Positions 51,739 to 63,300 of a DNA stretch of 64,000 bases are shown here, piece by piece. The stretch spans positions 62,001 through 126,000 of the forward strand of contig NZ_FOCJ01000012.1 in assembly GCF_900110075.1 (NCBI RefSeq). The letters are read 5' to 3'. Every line of letters starts with the position of its first letter. Position 1 is the stretch's first letter. This stretch comes from Paenibacillus sp. OV219 (GTDB lineage: Bacteria > Bacillota > Bacilli > Paenibacillales > Paenibacillaceae). The notes below the pieces were generated by a model. The model saw nothing but the letters and a program-made list of their open reading frames with translations, ran no database searches and had not been told where the DNA came from. Both the position numbers and the translations under genes were made by a program.

Positions 51739-53847
51739 TCATCCAACCCTATTAATACGGATGACTGTGCTGTCAAAATCGCCGATTAGATTCAACTTAA
51801 TCCCAACTTGCTTTAAGGCCTTGCCGCTAATAGGCTGCTGCTCGCCTTCGATTAAATAAAGCGCGTGATCCTCGAGCCCGTCAAGACGGAGCTTGGGCAA
51901 TGTACTCGCAAACGAGTTGGAACGTAAGAAAATGAAAACAACTGCTTCGTCCTTCGACCTGTTCACATACATCGTTGCCGAAAGTTCATTGTTTCTCGGC
52001 GATAGCAGCCTGTACTGATCGCCGTGCTGAACGATCGGACGAATGTTTTTATACAACTCGACCAGTTCCCGCGCTTCTTCCTTCTCCGTATCGGACCATT
52101 TCAACAAATTGTCGCCAATTCCCAAATTCCCCATCATGGCGCTATGGAACCTATATTTCAGCGAGAGCTTTCTTTGATTTAAAGGATGGACCTCGTCGGA
52201 TACCCAAGCCTCCATGATTTTGGCACAGTAAGCAAAAGAAAACCCTTCCTGAATGCGAAGCCGATCATACGCATCTGTGTTATCGCTTGTCCATACTTGG
52301 TCGAAATACTGGATGATGCCAAGATCAACTCTACCTCCGCCGCCGGAACACGACTGAAAGAGCACCTTAGGATGTCGTTCTTTTAATTTTGTCACTATCT
52401 CGTATACACCTAATGCATGCCTTACCCAGACTTCACGCTGTTCGGAAATTGGCGCCTCAGGATTTCCAGGTTCACTGAAGTTCCGATTCATGTCCCACTT
52501 AATAAATTTGATCGGGTGCTTGCTTAGCAACTCGTCCATGAAACCAACTATGTACTCTCGAACATCTTCTCTCGCCAAATTCAAGATGAGTTGATTGCGA
52601 ATCTCAGTCCGCAGCCGCGTTGGAAAATGGTACACCCAATTCGGATGCGCGCGATATAAATCACTATCCGGATTCACCATCTCCGGCTCGACCCACAAGC
52701 CGAAGTCCATTCCGAGTGCATTCACCTTTTCGATCAACCCGTTCAGTCCACGCGGAAACTTCTCGGGGTTCACATACCAATCTCCCAACCCTGCTTTATC
52801 ATTCATGCGCTTCCCGAACCATCCATCGTCAATGACGAACAGCTCCACGCCGATGGAAGCTGCCTCCACCGCAAGCTTAGCCTGCAGGTCCTCGTCAAAA
52901 TCGAAATACGTCGCGTCCCACGAGTTATAAAGCACCTTTCTCAATTCCCCTCTTGCTGGGGCTGGCAATAGGTGTTGACGCTGGAGTCGATGCAGGTTGC
53001 GGCTTGCCTCACCAAATCCGGCATTGGAATAGCCAATATAGAAGCTAGGCGTCGTGAAGTTGCTGTGCGGTTTCAGGTCCCAACTGAAATCAAAGTCGTT
53101 CACGCCAGCGCTTATTTTTACGAGTCCGAGTCGGTCCTTCTCAAGCGTTATTTTCCAGTTCCCGCTAAACGCAAGCGCGCCGAAATACACTTCACCCGAC
53201 TTCTCAGTTGCCTGTCCGTTCGGATCCAGCGTATAGAAGGGATTAGCAAAATGACTCGTCGTTCCCCTTCTGCTCTCCAACACGACTTTCGTAGTCGTGA
53301 GCATCATCTGATCGAATTGTGTCTCACCAACCCACTTGCCCGTCAAATATCCGAGTCTATAATTCTGATGCTTAGGCACGTAAGTCGAACCGGAGAGAAC
53401 CGCCTCCAGAGCTACGCATTGCTCAGACTCGTTGACAATTGTTGCAGACCTCTCGATGATGTCGAACTCTTCGTAGAGCTTGTAGGTTACAAGCACCGAC
53501 AATGGGTAATGTTGATCCTTAAGGACGATTGTGAGCGTGTCCGCCGTCATACTCCACGAACAATATTCAAGAACGACATCTCTCACATGATCGGCAAAGG
53601 TTGCCTTTAGACAAGGTTCCGTAAATTTGGCCTTTGACCATCCCATAAATTCCTCAGCGCTCAATTCGCTGCCTAACGTATACGGATATTTTGCCTCGAT
53701 CGAGGCGTTTGGATAATCGGATAGGTAAGGGAGCTTCTCACCGAAATAGATATGGTTGATTGTCCCTGATTCGCATAACCCTATTGCATATGCCGCTGTT
53801 TTTGTTTCCATAACCCATATCGTTCTCTGATCGTCAAAGCGAATCAT
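51739..53847 (-). CDS. GH36 alpha-galactosidase
   Basis: A 702-residue cytoplasmic retaining glycosidase. N-terminal beta-supersandwich, then the TIM barrel with FVIDDGWFG (340s), nucleophile Asp 452 in KWDMNR and acid/base Asp 522 in SDNTDA, 70 residues apart as in characterised bacterial GH36 enzymes, plus SCSGGGGRVD. It releases terminal alpha-galactose; some relatives remove alpha-N-acetylgalactosamine. AGGGGG precedes ATG 53847. Gaps to neighbours are about 10 bp or overlaps, so it belongs to the same operon as GH35 and the GntR regulator. Confidence 0.95.
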   Translation of the reverse strand: MIRFDDQRTIWVMETKTAAYAIGLCESGTINHIYFGEKLPYLSDYPNASIEAKYPYTLGSELSAEEFMGWSKAKFTEPCLKATFADHVRDVVLEYCSWSMTADTLTIVLKDQHYPLSVLVTYKLYEEFDIIERSATIVNESEQCVALEAVLSGSTYVPKHQNYRLGYLTGKWVGETQFDQMMLTTTKVVLESRRGTTSHFANPFYTLDPNGQATEKSGEVYFGALAFSGNWKITLEKDRLGLVKISAGVNDFDFSWDLKPHSNFTTPSFYIGYSNAGFGEASRNLHRLQRQHLLPAPARGELRKVLYNSWDATYFDFDEDLQAKLAVEAASIGVELFVIDDGWFGKRMNDKAGLGDWYVNPEKFPRGLNGLIEKVNALGMDFGLWVEPEMVNPDSDLYRAHPNWVYHFPTRLRTEIRNQLILNLAREDVREYIVGFMDELLSKHPIKFIKWDMNRNFSEPGNPEAPISEQREVWVRHALGVYEIVTKLKERHPKVLFQSCSGGGGRVDLGIIQYFDQVWTSDNTDAYDRLRIQEGFSFAYCAKIMEAWVSDEVHPLNQRKLSLKYRFHSAMMGNLGIGDNLLKWSDTEKEEARELVELYKNIRPIVQHGDQYRLLSPRNNELSATMYVNRSKDEAVVFIFLRSNSFASTLPKLRLDGLEDHALYLIEGEQQPISGKALKQVGIKLNLIGDFDSTVIRINRVG

Positions 53848-53857
53848 GGTATTCCCC

Positions 53858-55630
53858 CTATCCTAGTTCCTCGTAATCCTGCAGAGTAACGACGGCCTCT
53901 TCCGTTCCATGGAGCTCGAAAATGATTAACTCATTCTCACCTTTACACAGGAGCGGAGCCGGAACATATAACGTTTGCTGTGGCCCTTTGTTCCAATAAC
54001 GGCCTAAGTTAAAGCCGTTCAAATAAGCAACGCCTTTCGTCCATCCCGCCAACTTAAGGAACGTATCTCCTGCCTCTTCCACATAAAACTTTCCTTTATA
54101 GAATGTAGGCGTGGAAGTTGTACTAATCTGCTGCTTTGAACTAAATTCAAGCCCCGTCAACTGATCCAATGGAAGCGTATGGATTGTCCAATCATATTGG
54201 AACTGCCGCTCCAGTCGCACACCTTCCGTAATGCCCTTCGAATCCTTCATCATCCAGCCGTAATTGGTTCGCCCCATGTTCTCGACCAGAATGCTGAGTG
54301 TCGCGCCTTCCGAAGGGATTTCAAGCAGGATGTCGTTTTCCTTAATCGCCAGCGTAATGTCATGCGTGTTGCGATCGATGACACCCTGATAGCGGCCATC
54401 CAGATAAACAAGCGCACGATCGCGAACGTTCTGAAGCGCTAGCTTGCTCGCGGCTCGCGGTCCCGTTACGCGGGTCGTGTATAAGATATAGCCATAATTC
54501 TGGCCAAGCTTCTCCATCGTTTCAGGGCAAGTCCGCTGCACCGGCGAAGACAGCTGCTGCAGTGATGCGAATAGAGGCACATGCTCCGTAAGCTGAACGC
54601 GCCCATAGTTCCGCTTCGGCTGCAGCTCTGGAAGCTCCACCTTCGGAATTTCAACGTATCTCGCGATAACATCACGAATGGCCAGGTATTTATCCGTAAT
54701 ATCGCCAGACTCATTTAGAAGCGCATTATAATCGTAGCTCGTAACGGTCGGCTCATAGCTGCCGAAGTCATTGGCACCGTTATAGAAGCCGAAGTTTGTA
54801 CCTCCATGGAACATATAGAAGTTCACGGATGCTCCCGATTTCAGGATCCGGTCAAGCACATCGGCAACATCGTCGAAGCCTCTGACATGGTGCTCTTCCC
54901 CCCAGTGATCGAACCAGCCGTTCCAATACTCCATGCAGACAAGCGGCTGTTCCGGTTGATACTGCTGCAGCTTCTCGAATGCTTCCTCCGGCCGAGAACC
55001 GAAATTGACGGTCGATAATACGCCGGGGATTGAACCGCCTTGAAGCATATGGTCTTCGGGACCGTCTGAAGTAAATAAAAGGACATCCATCCCCCTATCC
55101 CTCATTCCTTGCCGTAGGTATTCCAAGTAAGCATGGTCATTGCCGTAACTGCCATACTCGTTTTCGATTTGCATCGCGATGATCGGACCGCCGTTCGTAC
55201 ACAGCATCGGCTTCAACATCGGCATCAAGGTGTCATAATACCGGTCTACCTTCTCCAGATAATGCTTGTCCATGCAACGCAGCCTCATATCCGGGGATGC
55301 CAACAACCATGCCGGTAGACCGCCGAACTCCCATTCTGCGCAGATGTACGGACTTGGACGGACGATGACGAACAAGTCGAGCTTTGCTGCAATACTGATA
55401 AAGCGAACAATATCCGCAATACCCTCGAAACAAAATTGCCCTTCCTTCGGTTCATGCATGTTCCACGCGATATACGTTTCAACTGTATTGAAGCCGCAAG
55501 CTTTCATCTTAAGCAGCCGATCTTCCCAGTACTCAGGAACGATTCGAAAATAATGCATCGCCCCGCTCAATATGCGAGCTGGCTCCCCGTTGTAATAAAA
55601 CTGATTTCCTTCTATCATGAACTCGCTCAT
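53858..55630 (-). CDS. GH35 beta-galactosidase
   Basis: A 590-residue enzyme without signal peptide. The barrel shows the acid/base Glu 158 (QIENEYGSYG) and the nucleophile Glu 234 (CMEYWNGWFDHWG), both standard for GH35; the GGTNFGFYNGAND loop and C-terminal jelly-roll domains follow. It hydrolyses terminal beta-galactose by retention. GAGGTG precedes ATG 55630. It follows the GH110 gene by 17 bp and precedes GH36 by 10 bp, so alpha- and beta-galactosidases are made together. Confidence 0.95.
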   Translation of the reverse strand: MSEFMIEGNQFYYNGEPARILSGAMHYFRIVPEYWEDRLLKMKACGFNTVETYIAWNMHEPKEGQFCFEGIADIVRFISIAAKLDLFVIVRPSPYICAEWEFGGLPAWLLASPDMRLRCMDKHYLEKVDRYYDTLMPMLKPMLCTNGGPIIAMQIENEYGSYGNDHAYLEYLRQGMRDRGMDVLLFTSDGPEDHMLQGGSIPGVLSTVNFGSRPEEAFEKLQQYQPEQPLVCMEYWNGWFDHWGEEHHVRGFDDVADVLDRILKSGASVNFYMFHGGTNFGFYNGANDFGSYEPTVTSYDYNALLNESGDITDKYLAIRDVIARYVEIPKVELPELQPKRNYGRVQLTEHVPLFASLQQLSSPVQRTCPETMEKLGQNYGYILYTTRVTGPRAASKLALQNVRDRALVYLDGRYQGVIDRNTHDITLAIKENDILLEIPSEGATLSILVENMGRTNYGWMMKDSKGITEGVRLERQFQYDWTIHTLPLDQLTGLEFSSKQQISTTSTPTFYKGKFYVEEAGDTFLKLAGWTKGVAYLNGFNLGRYWNKGPQQTLYVPAPLLCKGENELIIFELHGTEEAVVTLQDYEELG

Positions 55631-55647
55631 TGTCGCACCTCATTCTC

Positions 55648-57324
55648 CTATATGATCTTGTTGTCCTGGAGCTGAACGCCGCTGCAAGCCGTTAAACGGA
55701 AAGCCCCGGTCAGATCGTTTGGTTTACGATCAGTACCTGTAAAAGTGATGTCATTCTCCCGAAATGTCAGTCCGCGTGTACTCTTCGCATCAAGCAAAAG
55801 CGCATCCGCAGTATGAATGCAATTCTCTTCGATCCGAATGTTCCGGTGAACCGGAATATCGAGATCGACGTGTCTATTCTCCGGAGCAATATAAATTACG
55901 GGATGCTCTCTCCCCCCGCAATGGTTGAACGTATTCTGTCTGATCGTGACATCCTCTACTCGGCCAGACTCGAACCAGCTCTCCGCATCATCTGCTATTA
56001 GAATGCCGCTCATCATCAGCCGATCGAAGTGATTTTGTTCAATAACAACTTTACGGCGTGTAGTGACCAAGATGCCTCTTGTCGGAATACGTGCGAACCG
56101 ATTGTTTCGAATTTCCACCTGAGGTGTCCATGTAACATTCTCAATCACATCATGCGGAGCGATACTATCTGATGGAGGTTTATCTAAAGTCAATAAGATG
56201 TCCCTCGCGTTAATACGCTGAGCATCCGTTACGATATTGCTGTCAAAGACCGCTAGAGAATGGGCTCTTACGAATTCAATATGGTCTCCAGGGAAAAAGG
56301 CGTCAAAGCCATAGCTTTGACCATGCATAAAGCGAACAAGGATCTGATTGGCAGAGGGCTTGTCTATAACCCGAAGATGAGTGCCATGAATATTTATTGG
56401 ATCATCATGCGTACCTTCAAACTGGCAGTTTACAATTTGCACAAGTCCCCGACATCCTGACAAATGAATGCCGTCGGCAAACGCAGCCGCTGTTCTTCCC
56501 GACTCCTTGCGCGGCACGATAGCTAAACCGTCGAACGTCAGATTCTCGCTGTACTGTCCGACAACACCTAAACCGTGAGTGTAATGCAAATTAACGTTCT
56601 TCCAAGTGATACTGCTGCTTCTATGAATGAATACGCCCGCTTGATCGCGAATCCCGTCACGCATCTGATAAGTGAGTCCGACTGCCGTATCCGGCACATC
56701 GCCCTTCTCGTAATGAAGCCGCAACCTTCCATGTTCAATCTCCTCGATATGAATGGCCGATGAAATCGGGCTAGGCACCCGCCATGTCGTATTCATTGCC
56801 GGATCGAAGAGCTGTGCCGGACCATCTTGATAGGTCCAGCCTTCACCTTTCCAATGCAGCTTCCCGTCATGCAGCTCGTACCACGAATCAGGATGAACGC
56901 TCACCTCGATATATCCCGGAGCTATTGCAGCTACAGTCATTTCAGACATCGTCGGTCTAGAGAAGTCCGTACTCAGGTTGCGAACCTCAATATTCTTGCA
57001 TTGATCGAAGACGAACATCGTAAATTTGCCATGGAACCGAAACAGAGCCCCATTGCCCTCAAGAACGATGTTGCGTAGCCCTTGAAGCAGCACGCCGATC
57101 GTCTTCGTCACATCCGGAGTTTCTTGCTCGCTGGCACTGTTTGTAATATAGAAAGGAACCTTCGCTGCATGCTCTGGATAGAAATCGTAGCAACCTTCAC
57201 TGCATGCCAGAACAACAGGCATATCCTGTGCTGCAGCGGCTTCAAGAGCGCGCCTCATTGGAAGCACCGTATCCTCGCCGCTATTCGGTCTCGCTCCGAA
57301 ATCCATAAGATGAATGACCTTCAT
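55648..57324 (-). CDS. GH110 alpha-1,3-galactosidase
   Basis: A 558-residue right-handed parallel beta-helix protein. Central Asp residues at 284 (FADGIHLSGC) and 307-308 (EGTHDDPINIHGTHLRV) follow the GH110 layout, where clustered Asp residues act in an inverting mechanism; Glu 303 is adjacent. Family members remove terminal alpha-1,3-linked galactose from blood-group B or from linear alpha-Gal structures. No signal peptide is visible, so it is probably intracellular. GGGAG precedes ATG 57324. It is separated from the large secreted-enzyme gene by a hairpin at 57345-57376. Confidence 0.82.
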   Translation of the reverse strand: MKVIHLMDFGARPNSGEDTVLPMRRALEAAAAQDMPVVLACSEGCYDFYPEHAAKVPFYITNSASEQETPDVTKTIGVLLQGLRNIVLEGNGALFRFHGKFTMFVFDQCKNIEVRNLSTDFSRPTMSEMTVAAIAPGYIEVSVHPDSWYELHDGKLHWKGEGWTYQDGPAQLFDPAMNTTWRVPSPISSAIHIEEIEHGRLRLHYEKGDVPDTAVGLTYQMRDGIRDQAGVFIHRSSSITWKNVNLHYTHGLGVVGQYSENLTFDGLAIVPRKESGRTAAAFADGIHLSGCRGLVQIVNCQFEGTHDDPINIHGTHLRVIDKPSANQILVRFMHGQSYGFDAFFPGDHIEFVRAHSLAVFDSNIVTDAQRINARDILLTLDKPPSDSIAPHDVIENVTWTPQVEIRNNRFARIPTRGILVTTRRKVVIEQNHFDRLMMSGILIADDAESWFESGRVEDVTIRQNTFNHCGGREHPVIYIAPENRHVDLDIPVHRNIRIEENCIHTADALLLDAKSTRGLTFRENDITFTGTDRKPNDLTGAFRLTACSGVQLQDNKII

Positions 57325-57344
57325 GTTTAGCTCCCTTCAAAAGC

Positions 57345-57376
57345 GAGGCCATACAAAGCAACCCTTGCATGGCCTC
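57345..57376 (-). terminator. Hairpin between secreted enzyme and GH110 genes
   Basis: GAGGCCATACAA (57345-57356) pairs with TTGCATGGCCTC (57365-57376), one G-T pair. Only a short T-run follows (CGCTTTTG), so partial read-through into the operon is likely. Confidence 0.6.
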
Positions 57377-57393
57377 TTCTCTAAACGAAATCG

Positions 57394-60300
57394 TTACTTC
57401 GACCAGGCCTCAATTACTGCATTCGCATCGGCAGATAGAACCTTCTTGGCATTGCTGGAAATGTTATTCTGCAGAGCAGAATTATTCATATGCTTCAGGA
57501 AATCCTGCATATGTTTTACGGCTTGATCCGTATGACCTTTGACGGACTGATCCATCGCTTGTCTCAAGCTATTGGATAGCTGGGACTGAATTGACCCGGT
57601 CAATTCGCCTGATGCAGTGAATTTATTTAAGAGCTGTTGCATTGAATTACTGCTTGTCGTTACATTCACACTCGCGGTCCAATTTGTTGCATTACCTGCT
57701 TGGTCCGTTACGATGACTTGGATGACATGAGGCCCGATCTGCCCGGCGAAATTGAGTGGCGCTCCGGGCTCATAAGGCTTTCCGTCCACAGTTACGGATT
57801 GAGATGCCCCTCCTGCTAATTGATCCGCACTTTGCAAATTGAGCGTAATCGTCTTGTAATCCTCGAATACATCGCCGTTGTTCAACGATTGTCCATTCGC
57901 CGATAGCGTGAAAGCAGGCGCCTCAATATCGGACTTAATGGTAATGGATTGGGTAGCGCTCACGTTACCCGACTGATCGGTGGAACGATATTGAATTTCA
58001 TAAATCCCGTCGCTAAGCACAATTGGCGATGTATAAGGGACAAAGCCACTCGTCGATTGTGTGCCGTTACTGCTTTGGTCGGCAATAAGTGAATATTCGG
58101 TAGACGCAACTCCAGATTCTTGATCCGATGCTTGCAGCGATACGGTCACATCCGATGTATACCAGTCATTCGCTCCAGCGGTTCCGCTTACGGTTGCGGA
58201 AGTAACTGGCGAAACCGTATCGGTAACGGCCACGTACGCGGTCCATTTACTTGAGTTACCCGCTTGATCCGTTACAAGCACTTGGATGACGTGAACACCG
58301 ATTCCCGCTAGATTCAGTGGAGCTCCTGGCTCATATGGCGTACCATCCACCGTTACAGATTGCGTAACCACCCCAGATAAAGTATCTGCACTTTGCAGTT
58401 CGAACGTAACCGTCTGTCCATCCTCGAATACTGCGCCGTCCTCTAGCGGATTACCGTTCTCCATCATGGTGAACGTAGGCGCGTCAGGGTCCGACTTCAC
58501 CGTGACGGATTTTACGACTTCTACGTTACCCGCTTGATCCATCGAGCGGTATTGAATTTCATAAATTCCGCTGCTCAGTACGATAGGAGACGTATAAGGC
58601 ACAAAGCCTGCGGTCGACTGCGTACCGTTATCGCTGAGCAGGACATTGATGGCGTACTCGGTCGATTTGACTCCTGATTCGTCATCCGTTGCTTGGAGTG
58701 AAACAGTTGCTTCCGATGTATGCCAATCATCCGCTCCGACAGCTCCCGTTACAATCGCAGAAGTGACTGGCGATGTAGTATCCGGTTCTTCTACCAGCCC
58801 TTCTTTGGCATAGAACAGATTGCTATTAGCCTCACTTACCTGAGTTTCAGTTGCACCCGGATTCCCAAGCACTTGTTCCGCCGCCGTGAGCGCTGCCGAA
58901 AAATTCGCCCAAGTTTCATCCGTGTACCTGTTTGTTACAAGTGTTAAACAGTCATCATACAAGCTTTGCAAAACAGACTTATCTGCTCCTGTAACCGCCT
59001 TGGCATAGACTTTCACTTCGGCCAAGCTTAAGTAATTCGTGCCTGTTAATTGAATTTTTACATACCTGCCGTTGGCGCCGCCCGCATCGACAGTCGTGCT
59101 TGGATTTGGCTGTGTTGTCTGATGGTTAGACCAAACGACATTTTGATTCTCGTCCAAAAGCAGTACGTTAAAATCACTCAAGCGATTGCCACAACAATCC
59201 GTTCTTCCAAAAATTTGAATTTGCCCAATCGAATTCGTCGCGCCAAGATCCACCATCCACCAAGCTTGCGCGTTATTATCCGTGTGCGAAACGGAACCGT
59301 TGCTATAGTTGCCATCGGTATTCCCGTCTACAGCCCGACTTGCCACCGCGCTGGAACTGGATAAGATTGAGCTTTGAGTCGCTGTTCTATTTAAAGCCAA
59401 GTTACCATCCGTTGATGATCCTTTTATCGCTTGACCTACGCCAAACAGATTGAACTCGCTGATTTTAGGAAGAGCATTCGCGGAGACAATATACAATCTC
59501 ACTTTCTGGGTTTCAACTGTTGGGAAATTAACCTCTAGAGATCCCCCAATTGATGCTCCGCCGACAAGATCAACCCACGTCGAGCCTTTAAAGTACTGGA
59601 GCTTGTAGCTAGTTACTGCGTTGCCTGCCTCATTGATAACGGCTCTGTTTACTCTGGACGTTCTTGAAAAATCCATTTCCAGCCAAGCACCCGCCGTTTT
59701 GGTCGGTTTCCAGAACGTCTCTAGCGCTCCATCATTTGCATTTTGGCTATTTTCTGCCACTGTATAATTGACATTGACGCCCCGATCATCCGGGATCACC
59801 AACGTATCCGTCGTAACGGAGTCAGCAGAAGACGCAGCCTTTCTCGAAAGGTTGGCATCCGCATATACGCTGAACTCTTTGATTTGCGGATTATTTAATG
59901 ATTGAGCGATATAAAACCTAACCTTATCGGTTCTGATATTCGGGAACAAGAACTGTTTTTTAGCTCCTATTTTGGTGCCGGCTTTAAGATCAACCCAAGC
60001 ATCACCTTGCTTATATTGAAGCTTGTACCCATAAATTTTATTGCCCTGCTCCATAATATCTACGCGGTTTACTTCCGTTTCATGGTCGAAAGTAACTTCC
60101 AGCCAAGAGTCGCTTCCACCTTCTGCCGTCCAAACCGTAGCCTCATTGCCGTCAACCGCATTGGCTGCAAAGTCGGTTCCCGACTCGCTCGAAGCTTCCG
60201 CCTGGCCTTCTTTTGCCGTGTTGACAGCGCCTGCTTCTACCGCTTGCGAAGCTGCAGGGACAAGGATATAAGGTACCTTCGCAGGGGTATCCAAATGAAC

Positions 60301-63300
60301 TTGGCCATCCGTTACATCAATTCGATCAATATAAGACTTTCCGGACTCCGTAAGCTCATAACGATCGACTTGTGCAACTCCCGCCCAAGATGCCGGAAGC
60401 ACCCAATCCCGACTGCTTCCGTTCAAGCTATAGACATGAATCTGCTGACTTGGTTCCTTCAGATCCGGAATAAATCTGTCATTACCGTCCGCTATGATAA
60501 CATTGCCTTGTGTAACCATAAACTTGTTGCCCTTGGTCTTATCAAGCTTGGCATACGTGTTATTGCCCCATCTTACAGCCGTCATTTGTGCATTATCGAT
60601 ATACTCCGATGCAGATTGCTGCTGTAAGAATGCGTTCAAATACGTATAGGTATAGAAGTCATCGATTACGGCATTACCAAATATATTGCTAGCCTGCAAT
60701 AAATTTCCCGAACGACTGGAGCTTGCAATAAGTCCACTGAATAATTGAGCTAGATTACCTGAACCGATGTGATAAGAAGAACGGCCGGCAGCTACGAAAT
60801 CATCGATTCGGGAATTCGTGTTGTTTCTGTATTTGTTGCTGAATTGGCCATTTCTCAAGTGAACCGGCGAATAGCCCTCAGTGGCAATATTAATCCCAAA
60901 TTTACGGTAGGTATCAAAAATTTGTGCTTCAGCCCAAGCTTCGTGTACGCCATACACACCGTTAAATGGACTTGGGTTTTTCCACATCTGGTCATTGTAA
61001 AGCATCTTAGGCGCCGGCATGCCTTGCGTAGTAAAGAAGTTATTCATCCGTGCAGGCGTGTTTCCGGCTGCCCAATCCAAAAAGTAAGATTTGTTATAAA
61101 ACGTATGTTGACCGAATACGGCGTTATATGCAATTAAACCTCCGCTAGAATTACGCGAAATCACTTTTGGATCGTAGGAATCCGCTTGGTCAAGCGTGAG
61201 CTCTTGATTTAAGTGGTAGGATACTTCTCCGCCATAATTAGACATATCGTCTTCGGCCTTAATCATAGCCTGAAGACCGCCTGCACCCGGGCTTACCGGC
61301 TGATTCCAGTCTCCCCATCTCCAGTCATGGCCGTGTTGCTGCCATCCGGCTACGGCGAATTCCTGTGGCGAACCTTCTGTCATGTAGTAAATTTCTCTCA
61401 TTTGAGGCGCAAAAATAGAATACGGTGACCTTACCTCCGAGTTGGTAGCGTTGCTAGGGAAAGTGCCGTGAACTTGCTGCCATGCACCTCCGGCCGCATA
61501 TATATCCTGCATGCCTTGCAAAGGTTTCGGCAGCTGGTCTCTTACCCAAATAGCGCCGTCCTGCCAATCCACTACGCCGTTGGTATTCGTATCGGCGCCG
61601 ATATAAGTTCTGCTTTCCAACAATCGCCCTGTTGGTACGCTAGTTTCGGCACCGAGCGTATTTCCGGCCCCCGTGTTCGGCTTATACGGTAAACGATAAT
61701 AGTATTCTCTCTCATACAAGCCGGCGTGCTTGACGTTATTATAGGTTTTTACCTTTACTTGTAACGGCGTATCGAACAGATTGTTATATACCGTACCTAC
61801 AATCTTATCCGTATACGTAAATGCCCATGAGCTCCAATCCGTACGATCAGTCAGCGCACTGACCGCAGATAGGGTATCGCCATTTACTTCGCCTTGGTAG
61901 TTATTGTACATATCCGGATCATCTTCATATTCGTATGCAACATTGGCATTTGCCTGATCGCCTCTAGCCCTAATGGTAGGAACATCGAGCTTAAGCGACA
62001 TGAGGCTAGTTTCACCGGATCCGGAAATGCTTGTTATTTTCTTTACGAGTTGATTGCCGTCCAGTGAAAATTCATACCCGATATTAACACCGCCGTGGAA
62101 GTCGGGCACGCTCAATGTATAAGTTGATTTCAGTGCTCCCTGAGTAAAAGAGGTAACCGTGGCAGGATAGGACTTACCTACCTGGTTTACACTATCCGTA
62201 ATATAGGCTACATGATCGGCGTTCGGATATCCGCCATAAAGCAAGCCGTTTGTCGATTTCAATTGATACGTTAGTGCTTGAGGGAATGTTTTGTCCAAAG
62301 AAACCTTAATACTATCATTTTCCATCACATAGCTGTCGGCCGGCGCATTATCATCCGGTCCTCCTGACAGCGAAGAAGCAATATATTGAAAGGCATCGAT
62401 ATTCATACCGCCGCCATTTCTGCCATAGGCATCGACCTCAATGGTATGCGTGCCCGGCGGCAAATCGGTTTTCTCAAAAATGAGTTGATTGCCGGCATTT
62501 GCACCGCCATTATTCAAACTATAAGTCGTTCCCTGCTGCACATTGTCAATTAACACCACAGCGTCATTGGCGGCCCCATTCCACTTCTCAGCAATCCACC
62601 TAATAGCGCTTCCAGTAAAGGTGAACTTTGCCGAACCTGCCAACACTCCGCTTGTTTGGCCGCCGTTATTATGAATATCGTTATTGATGTCGGCTGGGGT
62701 AACAGTCCGATTGGAACTGCCGGACCAATTGTTAGCTGCATTTGTGTAAGTGATGCTAGAGTCATTGTCATTCACTGTAATCCAAGTGACCGTTTGTCCG
62801 CTAATTACGATCGATGCAGAACCCTTCACTCCGCTACCGTCTGTAGTAGTCGCGACGACCTTAACGCTCCCGTCTTTGAGGGCCGTAAGCAATCCATTGG
62901 CATCAATTGATGCTTTATCCGTAGCTGTCTGACCATCAGCTTCATAAACACTCCAGGTTACATTGCTGCTTGCACCGACTGGCAGAACAGCAGCCTGCAT
63001 TTGCAGCGTGCCGTTCTTAACCGCAATAGCAGTCGCACCGCCTGCTCCGCTTACAGTCAGCGATGTAGCAAGTGTAGAGGAGACTAAATATTGGAATGCA
63101 TCGATATTAGTGCCGCCGCCATTTCTACCATAGGCATCGATCTCAATGGTATGCGTGCCTAGTGGCAAATCGGTTTTCTCAAATATCAGCTGGTTGCCGG
63201 CATTTGAACCGCCATTGTTCAAACTATACGTCGTCCCCTGCTGCACGCCGTCAATTAACACTACAGCATCATTGGCGGCCCCATTCCACTTCTCAGCGAT

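Noticed and set aside
57394-59400. Repeated Ig-like segments as a possible recombination hot spot
   Set aside because: The OmpL47/Ig-like pairs are similar in protein but clearly diverged in DNA, unlike the jelly-roll copies at the N-terminus.
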